Shown: positions 43,392 through 55,304 of the stretch, piece by piece
Layout: the number at the start of each line of letters is the position of its first letter
Numbering within the stretch: the stretch's first letter is position 1
Assembly: GCF_048544455.1 (NCBI RefSeq)
Contig: NC_133536.1
Span: forward strand, 38,768,652-38,832,651
Reading direction: 5' to 3'
DNA: 64,000 nucleotides
Source: Silene latifolia
Taxonomy: Eukaryota > Streptophyta > Magnoliopsida > Caryophyllales > Caryophyllaceae
Notes under the pieces: model-generated
Seen by the model: only the letters and a program-made list of their open reading frames with translations
Told to the model about the DNA's origin: nothing
The model's database searches: none
Program-made: the position numbers and the translations under genes

Positions 43392-44633
43392 TTAAGAAAC
43401 TTTGATGAAGCCAGCCTTGAACTGTTTATCCACTTCTTCCTTGATTTTCAGGGCCCTTTCAGGATGCATCCAGCATAGCTTCTGCTTTACAGGTTTAGCT
43501 GCGGGTTTAATGGGTATCCAGTGCTCTACAATTCCTCTGTCAATTCTAAGCATGTCTCTGTAAGACCAGGCGAACACGTCTTTGTATTCGTGGAGGAGGT
43601 CAATGAACTGTTGTCTTTCCGAGGGGTCAATGGTTGTCCCTATCCTAAGTTCTTGAGGTGTGTTATCGGTTCCTACGTTAATAGGTTCGGTCTCCTCAAT
43701 GATGGGGGTTCTGGTTTCTCGTTTGTCAAGTTCTTTGGCTAGGTGAGGTGGATAGTCACTCAAGTCAAATTCCTCATAGTCATTCAGAAATGCGTTGCAG
43801 TTAAAATGAGACGAGTCATAAGCAAACTTAGCGTTCATTAAGTTGACACGAGCGAAAAGCTCGGAGAGGACATACATTTCGTGGCCAGTCAGAGGCGACA
43901 CAACATAGGAGGTAGCCCCTGAAACAGACTCCAGGTTGTCACCTTTCATGGGAGTGGGGGTGACTCTAGTAGACTCAGCCTCTAAATCAGCCACGACTTT
44001 GTGATATAACAGTGGGAAGGGGACCTTGACTGGGACATCAGGAGTGTTAGGAGCTATGACAGACTCTGACTCCGACTCAGACTCGGACTCTTCCTCACTT
44101 CCCTCCTTGAACATAGGGCCTTCTCCAGTTGTGATCTTGAGAATGCGGCCTCGGCGATCGGTCCACTTGACGGTCTTCCTCCAACCTTGGGTAACTTTCT
44201 CCGGGTCAGCGCCGGAGATCAAGGCGGTGGGATCAAATTGGTTGTCCTTCAGGGCGATGTTGATAATGTCCTCATAGTCGAGGTACTTGATGTTATCTTC
44301 CCCAAAGAGGAGAGTGACAGCTCGTCCGTCGAGGCATGGTGACGACTTAGACTCAGTTGATGCAGTTTTGGAATTGTCGAGGATAAAGTAGCAGTCCTGG
44401 AAGACTTATACTCCCGGGTACCTGGCCCTGGCCACAGAGTCATAGATTGGCTCTGGAAAGCCATGGTAGAGCTCGGATTCTCCTTCGGGGACAAAGTATC
44501 CATTGAGAGACAGATGATAGGGACGGAGGGTAACTCCGTGCTTCTTGCGCTTTCGGACTAGGAGGTTCATCTCCTGGATATCTTCGTCGGCAGGTTCGTA
44601 TCCCAGCCCAAAGGGAATGTTGAGGACCTTAGC
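43392..44633 (-). pseudogene. Tat-A linker and RT N-terminus
   Basis: Same frame as protease and RT. It starts after a TAG at 44634, contains a TAA at 44406-44408, and ends at a stop at 43392-43394. The middle has an acidic Ser/Glu run (EEESESESESES, around 44050-44095). The C-terminal part carries the RT entry sequence (WSYRDMLRIDRGIVEHWIPI, KAGFIKVS). Confidence 0.85.
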
Positions 44634-45383
44634 CTATTTCAAGGGAGGCAATGGGTCCTTCAGTGGATTGAGCGGCAAACCCGGGAAATAACCTTGACAC
44701 ATCCTGATACGGTTGACCGTGAGGTTGGCGAACGGGTCACAATAAGAGGCTGTTGACTCCTTCGTTATGGCGTTTACGGCTTGAAAACCCCACTTTTCGT
44801 TATCGTCCTCCTCAATGGCTTGGGAGGCTATCCCCTTTCTCATGACTGCCTTGATCGGGGAAGCAGGAATTGTGATTGATTTCCCGTTGAAGGGGACCCT
44901 GATCTTCTGGTGGAGAGTCGAGGTGACTGTCTTGACGACGTGAATCCAGAGACGTCCCAGGAGCATGTTGAAGGAGGCGTCGATGTCGACCACCTGAAAA
45001 CTGGTTTGTCTTTCCAGTGGTCCAGTTGCGACGGTCAAGGTGATAAGCCCAGCGACCTTGCGAAGAGTGCCGCCGTAGGCGCGTACCCCTTGATTTGTTG
45101 GGACCAAATCAGCTTCCCTAATACCCAGCTTGTGAGCAGTCTTTAGGGGAATGAAATTCACCGCGGATCCGTCATCCACGAGGACCATGGGTACATTTTT
45201 TTGGAGGCATTGTACGGTGATATACAGGGCCAGGTTATGATCGGCTCCGAACGGAGGGATATCCTCGTCGGAGAAAACGATTGGGTTGTTCAGATCAGGG
45301 GCGTCCCTCGTCATGTGCGCCACTATATGTTCTGGGGAAAAGGTGGAGGGCACTGTTAATTTTCCCAAAGCCTGCAGCAGAGC
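44634..45383 (-). pseudogene. Tat-A protease
   Basis: Aspartic protease of the Tat type. The active site reads VLVDDGSAVNFIP. A flap region and LGRLWIHVV follow. Just upstream is an in-frame TAG (45384-45386). The domain is complete and would cleave the gag-pol polyprotein. Confidence 0.86.
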
Positions 45384-46394
45384 CTACCGATGCTCAAAAG
45401 ACGTTGCGATTAGTTGCCAAATTGAGATTTCAGTTTTCGCCTTCTGAAGCTGTTTAACGATTGAATTCTCAGGAGCCCTTGGTTGAGTGTCCACCTCTGG
45501 GATGACTCGGTCATTCATTGTTGGAACGACCGTTGGATTGTTCGGGTTCTGATAGGGACGTCCAGACCAGGTGAGATGTCCGATTTCTTTCGCCCGTTTC
45601 TCCTTCCCTGGGATGATATAGACATCCTCAACATCATCTCTCCAGATGCCGTTAATTTCGGAGTCTCGAGGATACCTCGGAGGGGCATTCCTCGGTGGGC
45701 AGTTCTTGTGAGGGATATTTTTGTGAGGATGGTTTTTGTGAGGGTGATTTTTATGGGTGTAATTATTTTGAGGGTGATTTTCGTGAGGTCTATGCCAGAA
45801 TGGTCGCGGGAGCAATCCATCCTGGGGTGGGTAGTTTTGAATGCTTGGGGAATTCTCCCTCGGGCGCGGTGGTGGAGGATTGAAAATGAGTCGACGGTAG
45901 GCGTCATCGTGTCGGGTGATTCTCTAAGAGTGGCTGGCTATGGCCTCCTCAACTTGTTGAAACATAGTGAGCATAGTGGCAGCACTAAATACAAACACTC
46001 CGTCGGAAGGATCTTTTTCCAAAGCATTCACCTCGTCATCAATTGGTAGGATGAGGTGAGAGGAGTCCAAAGTTGGCTCATCCTCAGAGATGGCGTGGTG
46101 GATTCCCATAGGGTTCATTTTGTTGTTCGGTTTAGTTGGGGGGGGGGGGGGTAAAGGCAAATCTCCTTTCTCAATCATATCTTGGATGATGTGCTTGAGT
46201 TTGAAGCAGGTTTCGGTATCATGCCCTTTTCCCTGATGGTACTGACAGTAGGCGCTGGGGTTCCAGAACAGGGACTTCTTGGCATCGGTCGGATCTGGGG
46301 TGGGTCCGATCGGTCGTAACTTCCCCTGGTCTATGAGCCTCTTCAAGGAACTTGCATAAGTTGACCCTATGTTGGTGAACACTCTCTGGGGGCG
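45384..46394 (-). pseudogene. Tat-A gag C-terminal region
   Basis: Starts after the TAG at 46395 with RVFTNIGSTYASSLKRL. The zinc-binding YCQYHQGKGHDTETC and a proline run follow; the latter is encoded by 14 consecutive cytosines on this strand (46138-46151). There is a stop at 45924-45926. A low-complexity His-Lys-Asn-Pro repeat (HKNHPHKN) lies around 45690-45790. All pieces are in the gag frame. The C-run is a likely slippage site. Confidence 0.82.
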
Positions 46395-47288
46395 CTAAGT
46401 TTTCTTAGCCGATGGTTCAATGAGGTTAACCTCATCAATCTTGTTCGTCTGGCCTTAAGGACGAGATCCGGTTGAGGTGGATCCTTGGTAGCCTCTGCCA
46501 GTAGTCTTGGCCAAAACACCCTTTCGGAGGTCATCTTCAATACGCGTCCCCAGAATCTGCAGATCATGGAAGGTCTTGATATTCTGATACCTCAGTAGGT
46601 TGGCATAAACTGGGCGGAGATTGTTGACAAACTTTTCCACCAAAGTCGATTCGCTGGGCTTACTGACCAGTTGAGTACTCACCCTCCTCCAACGGGTCAG
46701 GAAATCGGTGAACCCTTCCTTATCGTTCTGGGTAAGCACTTCGAGAGTGCGGGTATTGGCCTGAATCTTGACATTGTCGGCATACTGTTTGGCAAACTCA
46801 AATGCGATCTCATCCCAAGTAGTAAGGTTTTTCGGATCAAGGGAGTAATACCATTGGCGAGGGATCGGTTCCAAAGAGGATAGGAAGATCCGGGTAAAAA
46901 GTTCCTGTTTGACCCCTTTAATGGCCATGTAGTCTTTAAAAGCACGGATATGATTGAGCGGATCCTCTACTCCTTTGAACTTAGGCACATCAGTTAGGGT
47001 GAAGTTGTCAGGTAATTGATCCCCAATAGGTTCGAACCTTCGGTTGTTCTCAAGATGGATATTGTTACCCCGGGCTAGGAGCTGTTCCTCCAAAAGCTTT
47101 AGCCTCTTCTCAGTTTCAGTCAGAGATGGGGTGTTATGTTCCCCAGTTTCCTTGTTCTCCAGGGCGTCGATACGGCTCTTGACGCGATCCAGGGTGACCT
47201 TAATAGCGGTAAGCAGGCTGGCTAGCTGATCAGTCGTGACATCTCTGTTGTTATCATTGTTGTTGGATGAAGCTGAAGACGAGGCCAT
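46395..47288 (-). pseudogene. Tat-A gag N-terminal region
   Basis: ATG at 47286-47288 (MASSSASSNNNDN). A short coiled-coil-like stretch (EKRLKLLEEQL) precedes the capsid domain (LTDVPKFKGVEDPLNHIRAF, EFAKQYADNVKIQANTRTLEVL, FLTRWRRVSTQL, FVNNLRPVY). Two in-frame nonsense codons (TAA 46455-46457, TAG 46395-46397) separate it from the C-terminal part. It is homologous to Tat-B gag. Confidence 0.9.
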
Positions 47289-48720
47289 GGCTCTGAGGCA
47301 AAAAAACGGCTCACATTACAACTCAATCCGACACGGTTCCAAGACAGAAAGCAGACAACACAAAGGACGAGACAAAGATCAGACCCAAAAAGACGGGAGT
47401 GACCGTGTGTGGTCCCTCGGTGCTGACTCGATTTATGACGTGACGGTGTTGACCGAACGTTTGACACGAGTCCAACAAACAACGTGTCGCTATTGGACGG
47501 GTCTCGTGGTGAGACGACTCATAAGTAAAGACCCATAAGTACGTTTGATTCGACTCGATAGACACAAGGCGGAATTGGAATGGTGGACTGAAGTTTTCGA
47601 AAATAGAAATTTTCAAAAAGATTCATTTGTCGCTTTAATAGATGGCTTCCGAAGATAGAGATCTACGCAAGTCGATCAGTTGAAAGGGTTGTCTTAAGTT
47701 TATTTGCAAAGGACGGTTTGAGTTTGAGTCGGCTCGGAAAACAGTGCATTGTTTCCCAAGACGGTTTTGAAATTCAAAATTTTATGTTTTGAAAATCGAG
47801 TTTGAAATGTTTGAAGAGGCCTCAGGGACGGTGTATAGTCCTCCGGATCCCGAAAGTGTCTCGAGAAAAAGGGTGTATGCTTTTCTCGGGTTTTGAAAGA
47901 GCCATTGTCGGCGCGAAACGGGTTAAAATCCGTGTCAGGGCGTAGCGATTATGACGGCCTAGAAAGGCGAGTTGAAATGGTTGTAAAAACCGGGTTTGAA
48001 AATCGTCATTACGACGGCCTAGAAAGGCGTGTTTGAAATGGTTATAAAAACCGGATTTGAAAATCGTCATTACGACGGCCTAGAAAGGCGTGTTGAAATG
48101 GTTATAAAAACCGGATTTGAAAATCGTCATTATGACGGCCTAGAAAGGCGTGTTGAAATGGTTATAAAAACCGGATTTGAAAATCGTCATTACGACGGCC
48201 TAGAAAGGCGTGCATGGGTCGGCGAAAGACTGAGGTTTGAAACAGCCATTATAACGGCGCAAAAGGGTGATTTTGAAAGTTTTGAAAATGACACGGAAGG
48301 ACTTATGATCAAGTAGCACATAAGCACTCACAGTTTCATTATATTATGCATTATGCTGACACGGGTTTCGGCTTAAAAGGGTGGGTTACACACCAAGCGA
48401 TCAAACCCCGATTTGCAAGAGGGATACCAATCCAAAACAAAATGTGTAAGGAGGGTGCCCTAGCCTCGTGCTCGAAAGTGATGAAAGCTCTTTGACGAAA
48501 TAGAAATGTGTAACGTCAATGGTATGTTTGACTCAATCGGGATTCGAAACGCGGGGATGAGAAAACTCACGCCGACGAGACGAGCCAATTGGTCGAAAAG
48601 GGTTAGGTTGTGGGCCCAGACAAGGAACCTGACCGTGACCGTAATATCAATTAATGCATTCCAACCAAGACCTCGTTCGAGTCTCACAATCTAGGGATCA
48701 CAAAGACGTAAGTGTCCTAG
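47289..48720 (-). other. Tat-A leader
   Basis: About 1.4 kb between primer site and gag, with no gene. It contains the 60-bp tandem repeat listed next. Confidence 0.75.
47950..48211. repeat. 60-bp tandem repeat in the Tat-A leader, about 4.3 copies
   Basis: Units start at 47974, 48035, 48095 and 48155, with a partial unit before. Each has GAAATGGTTATAAAAACCGG and TACGACGGCCTAGAAAGGCG. A 60-bp period keeps a frame open, which yields a repetitive ORF that is not protein-like. Confidence 0.93.
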
Positions 48721-48742
48721 TTTTCCCCAGCGGAGTCGCCAA
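48721..48742 (-). other. Primer-binding site of Tat-A (Arg-type tRNA)
   Basis: On the minus strand TTGGCGACTCCGCTGGGGA and a short A-run, two bases from the 5' LTR. This fixes the orientation of Tat-A. Confidence 0.88.
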
Positions 48743-48744
48743 TC

Positions 48745-51196
48745 TGTGGACATGGCGCACCTGCGTGCCCACCTCGATCCGTGGACGCACATCGGTCTTT
48801 TTGAAAGCCACGCTCGGCGGCGTTAAAAATGCTTTCGACCGGATCGTTTTAGATCGGTCGGTTTCTCTCGGTAAGGGTCTCGAAACGATTAGAGATGTTC
48901 GGAGTCGCCACCAAGCATTTGTGGGATGCCTGGAACCCGTTCGAATTCCACTTTATACCTCGGTCAAATCGAAGCACAAAGCAGCGTTTGACATAGGTAC
49001 TAAAGATAAGGAAATCGTCCCTCTTTAGCATCCTATCTCTAGAATGACTCTCGTACGCCCTGGATAAGGTCGTCCACTATCCAAAGTTTCTGAGTAAGAG
49101 GTGAAGGTATGTATAGGGAAGCCCTTTAATCAGACACCCAATCCCGCTCGCGTTAGCGGCCTCTACTGATCGATCTTGGTTGGTTGAATGCAAAAGTTGA
49201 TAAAACGGTTTAAATGCATGAATGCGCATCCAATAATTTAAACTTAACGTGTGAGAGCTTTCTAAGTCGGTTGATTTAATCCAAGTATCAAGTATAAGAT
49301 GTCGAGTTGGATTAAGGATTGATTTGCATGCAAGCCGGAAATTAAACATCCATTTACCGTATTAGGTTTAAGGTGCATAACAAGATCCATTTGTCTTAGT
49401 AAGGCATTTCGCAAATATAGTTTTGAATAGTTATCTGATCCGTCCTATATCCGGGCTAACCGGAGTCGGGATCGTCCTAGACTAATGCTGGAAGGGAACA
49501 GACCCTGTATTAGGTGGCTATATGAGGCGCGAGCCAGCCGGCGATACAAAGGGCCTCTCTCTGGTTTTGAAAATTAGAAATGGAGGGACTGTTTAGGCGC
49601 GGGTTAGCCCACAGTTTATGTACCATGTTCTGACCTTTTAAAAAAGGGTTATAAAACGTATTGAAAATGGGTGTTTAAACCCGGTTTGACTTGAAGGGGT
49701 CGTTTAGACCGCATTTTTTGATTTGAAGAACTAGACTCGAATAATCATCATTATTTGGATAATATTCGGTGTCGGGTTCGATTTGACAAACTTGACATGA
49801 ATATTTTTGAAAGTAATTATGGACTAATTGCCTTAAGTCCATTTGAATGTTATTAGTCGATACACATCATCGTATCCGGGTTAAAATCCGGCATGGTATG
49901 TGGAACCAAGGATGACTTTGTGTTGGGGACTAATATGTTTGTTTTAAAAATGTAAAGAAATGAAAATAAAAGGTTTTAAAATACCTTTAAATGTCATTAA
50001 CCAAATATTATCACCGAAACACGGATTTAACCGTCATGGTATGAGGAACCAAGGGTGAAAAATGTTTTATGGTAAAAACAAATGACATAAAATAAAGAGG
50101 GTTCGAAAGTATTTGGAATGGTAAAAACTGATTACAAATATGAAAATGAATTAAAGGGAAATGACGAGAACAAACACGGTTGATTTCTGGTATGAACACC
50201 CCATTTAGGCGCGGGTAAGTTGGCGACCTAAGGGGCTTCTGCCTCAGACCAAAAATCAGTTTTGGCTCGTTTATTCCATGTTTTGGTTCATGTTATGCAC
50301 GTTTTAGCATGTTACAGTCATGAAACAAATGAAAATATAATAAAAGAGGATTTTTACACCCTCATACTTACATGTTTGGTTATGGCGAGTGACCGACGTA
50401 AGTGTAACAACTCGTTTGATCGGAAAAAACTCGGTTTAAAACCGTTTTGGTAAGTAAAAAGAGTGTTTTGATGTTAGTGATGGTGTAGTGGTCGAAGTGG
50501 TCGGTCAAGTGATTTAATGCACAATGATGGTACCAAATAATGTGTAAGGCTCGTGTTTATGATCGGTAGGTCGTAAATACGCGTCGGGTTGTGACTTAAG
50601 AAGTCGAGTCGAGAATTTTAAGGGAGAAAAGAGGGGGCGGACACTCGCGTAACTCTCAAATGGGTGGCATTTGAGGGGTATTTATAGGGAAATGAGTGGC
50701 TGTGTGAGTTTTGAGCGACGTGGCCACTCGGGCTGCTCAAAGAGGCGCGAGCCACGTCGCGGTTCTTCGAGTTGTGTTGTCACTTTCACAACAAACGCAT
50801 TCATGATTTGTTCTATCCTAGGTTTTGTAGTCACATGTTTGGTACTTGACCAACATGAATACGGTAAAACTTAAGGTAAAAGGTTTGAAATGTTTTGTTT
50901 TTGGTGGTTGACTCGGTTTGACTCGTTGTTGGAGTCGGGATTTTAATTTTTGAGTCGGTTTTTGGTCCGGTGTCGGTTTTCACTCTAGTTAGTGTCATTG
51001 CGATCCCGTCGTCGTGCATTAAACACTCCAGGTATTTTTGAAATGTTTTAAAATGTTTTATTTTCGAAATCGTTTTAAGTTTTCCGATGTAAAGTTGTAC
51101 ACAAACTGTCGATCAAACGCCGCGATTCCAAAACATGTTGTAGTCCGATAATCATCGGGTGTTTGTTGGAGTCTCAGCAGATACTGGGTATCTACA
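48745..51196 (-). repeat. Tat-A 5' LTR
   Basis: 2452 bp, TGTAGATACCC to TGTCCACA on the minus strand. A minus-strand TATAAATA lies at 50679-50686. It contains three copies of the GAGGCGCGAGCC-type module (49523, 50204 and 50740). Confidence 0.95.
50679..50686 (-). promoter_or_regulatory. TATA box in Tat-A 5' LTR
   Basis: TATAAATA on the minus strand, in the context CCCTATAAATACCCC. Confidence 0.65.
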
Positions 51197-51201
51197 CCGG
51201 T
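51197..51201. repeat. Target-site duplication of Tat-A, right copy
   Basis: CCGGT, matching 15419-15423. Confidence 0.92.
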
Positions 51202-52764
51202 CAGTGACTGGCAGCTGGTTGCCCGGCTAAGAACACCTGATAATATCCAAAAATAATTCAACTTCCAGGAACTTCCCAGCCGGTCATAGGCCCGGCAGCC
51301 GGTTGACCGGCCGGGATCGCATACTCGTGTTTCAAGCCCATTTACAAATCCTACCCTAATCTTGGTGCAAATTATATATAACCCCTCCCTTAACCATTTG
51401 TACACACACTCCCAGATCTAAATTAATTTCCCTTTCCAAGTTTGAACCTTGTTAATTACCTTGTTAATCTTTCCTTTATTAGACAAGTTCTTTAATTATT
51501 ACATCAAACTTAGTAGTAGAAATTGGGTTGTAAGAAAATTGAAGGTTTCTCCTTCCTTATTGTTCAATCCAAATTCCTTTCTTGCTATTGAGTTGGTATT
51601 GTTTCTTTTCCTTATTTCATTAGTTTACATTTGATTTTCCATTAAGTTTTGTTTGATTGTTTATGTTAAATTTCCATCCTTGTTGTTTGATTGTTGTTAT
51701 TTTCACTCTTGTTCATCTTTCCTTTGTTCATCCTTGTTATTTACACCCAAAGATTGGATCTTTGAGTTGCTTGTGTTAAAGATTGTTTCTTTTAGTCTAA
51801 TCATCCTCATTATTAGTTTAAATTATCTTTCTTCATAATTATTGTTGGATTGTTGCATGTTTAGAAGAAGAATTCATCCTCCCATTATGTTTATGCTTAA
51901 AGACTCCATCTTTATTGTTTCTCTTTCATTTAGAAATATGATTAGTGAGTAGTCTTCTTCAAGGACTCGGTTTGATCCGGTATGGGTAATTTCACTAATT
52001 GATTCTCATTAAGGCTAATTTGTTGGGGGAAATTGGTGAGGGTAGTTTAGAGGAATTACATGGTTTAAGGATTGATTTGTGGGTAGTGTCGACTTGTGAC
52101 CCTTGTCCACCAACGAGAGTTGGTTAGGTTGTAAATTGGATACCTGGAATTTGACCTTGTCACCAATTAAGGATTAGACCGAAAGGGAGAACCGAGGGAG
52201 GGTGCCTCTAGACTAGCGTTTGAAATCGACCTCCGAGAGGAGGAGTGGGATGACCCGGAATACGATGAGGACTTAATGACCTTGACCAATTTCTTGACCT
52301 CCTTGGAAGAGTGCACGTTTTTGGGGTTGTTGAGTGTTGAGTTAGGGATTCCGACCTTCGAACCCGAAAGGGGGGTTGGTGGGTAGTGCTAGTGTCCTAT
52401 TTTGAACCCGAGAGGGAGGTCTTAGGCGAATTAGAGCCATCTCCCCCTTACCTATCTACCCCTTATGATTAGCCGAGAGAATTAACATGTGGAATTACGT
52501 ATATCCGTGGGAGAACCGAGTTCTAGCCTCTCCTATTATTTGATCAACTCTTAATCCTTTTTAGCTTATTGTTTTCTTCTCTAGTTTATTAGTCTTTTAA
52601 TTTGCTAGTTTAGTGCTAGATCGTTACCACCTCTTTATTTTCGTTTGACTTACCTAAGCTCCTGAATTAGAACGATTAGTAGTCCACCTACTCCTTGTGG
52701 TATCGACCCTCTAAAGTGTGCATCGACAATTCGTGCACTTGCGAGGTATTACTTGATACCATCA
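51202..52764 (+). repeat. Athila 5' LTR, second part
   Basis: Continues the LTR interrupted at 15423. It has the remainder of the split palindromic unit and one more unit (51273-51315), a TATA-like TATATATA at 51373-51380, and the end ATACCATCA just before the primer site. Confidence 0.85.
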
Positions 52765-52770
52765 AGTTTT

Positions 52771-52788
52771 TGGCGCCGTTGCCGGGGA
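52771..52788 (+). other. Primer-binding site of Athila (Asp-type tRNA)
   Basis: TGGCGCCGTTGCCGGGGA, six bases after the LTR end. This is the classical Athila primer site. Confidence 0.9.
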
Positions 52789-52875
52789 GTACGGCTAGAT
52801 ATTCATCGTTTTTGTTCTAGTTTAGACTAAGTCCTTTGTTACTAATCCTTTCTTTCATGTACTTAGGTCTTTTGC

Positions 52876-53696
52876 ATGAGTAGGCGACGAAGAAGAGGTC
52901 AACCAACATATCCACTTGATCTTGAAATTGAAGCTACGGCAAGAAGACTTAATTCTCTAAGAAGAGAAGAAGGGGTTTTCTAGACACACCACCGGTAGAA
53001 GAAGGTAATCAATAAGAAACAATTGAAGTGTTTGAGAATCCTTTTGGAGTATTAGTAGAAGAATCTAATATCATGGGTGATCTGGTTCCGATAAGAGAGA
53101 CTATGGCTCCTAAGCACATAGTAAACCCGAGCATCCAAAGGCCAAAAATTCAAGCTAATAACTTTGAGATAAAAAATGCCTTGCTCAACCTTGTTCAAGA
53201 CAACCAATTTGGAGGAGGTCCCTTGGAGAATCCGAATGATCATCTGAATGAGTTCCTTGAAAATTGTGATATGTACAAGTCGAATGGTGTCTACGATGAT
53301 GCGGTACGCCTTAGGTTGTTCCCCCGTTCACTTAGGGGTTCGGCCAAGGATTGGTTAAAGAATTGTGACCCGGATTCCTTCAAGACATGGGATGAGTTGG
53401 CTTCGGCATTTTTGAACAAGTATTTCCCACCCTCAAGAACGGACAAAGTCAAGAGTGAACTACAAAGCTTTACTCAAGAAGAAGATGAGACCTTATATGA
53501 GGCATGGGAGCGGTATAAGAGACTCCAACGGTTATGCCCCCACCACGGCATCTCCGAGGCCGAGCTAGTGAACAATTTTTACAAAGGGTTAACCCAAGAC
53601 CTTCGGCTTTCATTAGATGCAGGGTCAGGAAAAGGTGCCTTAGACATTTTGGGGCATAAAGCGGCAAAGGAGCTAATTGAGGAGATGGCCTCATGA
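52876..53696 (+). pseudogene. Athila gag, N-terminal and capsid part
   Basis: ATG at 52876 (MSRRRRRGQPTYP). After about 35 codons a frameshift near 52975 moves the sense to another frame, which has a TAA at 53013-53015. The frame is then open from 53028. The capsid domain is well kept: LRLFPRSLRGSAKDWL, FLNKYFPPSRT, YEAWERYKRLQRLCPHHGI and FYKGLTQDLRLSLDA. It ends at a TGA (53694-53696), but the same frame continues beyond. Confidence 0.85.
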
Positions 53697-55304
53697 ACAA
53701 TGGAATGGGGAAGTGATAGGCAATTGAGAAAGGGCAACAGCAAGGATTCTAATGCGGTTTTGAATGTGGAGGTTAAGGGAATGCTAGATGAACTCACCCA
53801 ACAAGTTGTTTTGCTAAATTCAAAACCTTCAAGCTCTATGAGGCAAGTCTTGTCTTGTGAGTTGTGTGGGGAACAAGGGCACACTCCAATTGGGCGTCCC
53901 TTGATTGCACCCCTCCAAGAGGAGTGCTATGAGCAAGCTAATGGCGTTTGGGAATCCACAAGTGCAAGGCAAGGGTTCAATAATAACAACAACCAATTTG
54001 GCAATGGAAAAAGAACTCATCCTTTCTTGTCTTATGCTTCACAAAACATTCAAAACCCAACCAATTCCTCACCTCAACAACAAAGGTTCAATCAAAACTC
54101 TCAATTCCAAAGACAAATCCCACCCGCTTTCCAAGGAAAACAATTTGTCACCAAAAACCAACAACCATTTGGGGATTTCAAGGGACAAAATTTCAATCAT
54201 CAACAAAACCAAAATTTCCAACCTCAAAACCAAAACTTTCAAACCCCTCAAAAACCTTCTTGGGAGCAAGCCTTTGAGCAATTGGTGATAGCGAACCAAA
54301 AATCCGACTCAAAGCTTGACAACCACATTGCCTCACAAAGCCGGGTTAATGATGAAATAAGAGCATTCCAAAAAGCTACGGAAACTCATGTAGCCCAAAT
54401 TTCCCAACAATTGAGTCAATTGGCTCAAAATCCGGGGAAGTTTCCGGGTAATACGGTTAACCCAAGGGAGATGAATGCGGTATTTTTGAGGAGTGGAAGG
54501 CAATTGGAGGAGGTTGAGAAATCTCCTATGTGGAAGAGGAAGAGGGTGTCTAGTGAAGTAGTGAAAGAGCACCCAGTTGAAGTTGTGAAAGAAGGTGAAA
54601 TTAGGGTGGAAAAGTCGAAGGAGGTGGAGATGGTTGATCCTCCACAACAAGATGAAGCAATTGCAACTAAAGCCAAAGAATGTACTCCACCACCAATGGA
54701 GTATGTAGCATCGGTACCCTTTCCACAAAGGCTTGCAAGGCCTAGGCTTGAAAAGAAATATGAGAAGTTTGTTGAAATCTTGAAGGGAATGAATGTCACG
54801 ATTCCCTTCCTTGATATGATTACCGAAATCCCATCATATGGTAAGTTTCTTAAGGATCTTGTCACTTTGAAAAAGAAGAATGGAGAGGTGCAAACCATCA
54901 ACCTCTCTAAGGAGTGTAGTGCTATTCTTACTCACACCAACAAGCTTACAAATAAGCTAGAAGATCCGGGTAGTTTCACAATTCCGTGTTCTATCCAAGG
55001 AGTGGCTATTAAAAGAGCATTGTGCGACTTGGGGGCTAGTGTGAGCCTCATGCCACTTTTAATCTTCAAGAGGCTTGATTTGGGAGATTTGAAGCTAACT
55101 AGAGTTTCACTTCAACTAGCTGATCGATCGATTAAATTTCCCATTGGTGTAATCGAAGATGTACCCTTGGTTGTTGGGAAGCTAATCATACCATGTGATT
55201 TCTTTGTCATGGATATGCTCGAGGACTACAATGTGCCTATTATCTTGGGGAGACCTTGTCTTGCCACCGGTGGAGCAATGATTGATGTGAAGAGTGGCAA
55301 GTGA
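53697..55304 (+). pseudogene. Athila gag C-terminus and protease
   Basis: Same frame as the capsid part. It has a degraded zinc knuckle (CELCGEQGHTP), then a long Gln/Asn/Phe-rich stretch. The aspartic protease has active site ALCDLGASVSLMP (around codon 440) and IILGRPCLATGGAMIDV. It ends at an in-frame TGA (55302-55304). Confidence 0.86.

Larger units (their letters stand above)
15424..51196 (-). mobile_element. Tat-A: Tat-lineage Ty3-gypsy element with two antisense genes
   Basis: 35.8 kb as it stands, or about 22 kb without its two nested insertions. It is read on the minus strand: 5' LTR 48745-51196, Arg-like primer site, leader, gag, protease, RT, two RNase H domains, integrase, then a long 3' region and the 3' LTR 15424-19392. 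The CCGGT duplication is exact. The second, extra RNase H and the long 3' region are hallmarks of the Tat lineage. Between integrase and the 3' LTR are two genes on the opposite strand. The LTRs differ by a few percent by eye. Gag-pol has about ten nonsense codons and one deletion. Confidence 0.93.

Noticed and set aside
48029..48316. ORF with repeated MVIKTGFENRHYDGLERRVE-type unit
   Set aside because: By-product of the 60-bp tandem repeat in the Tat-A leader, with no start context or homologous protein pattern.
15424..51196. Initial reading of Tat-A as a plus-strand element
   Set aside because: The primer site lies on the minus strand next to 48745, the polypurine tract on the minus strand next to 19392, and gag-pol reads on the minus strand.
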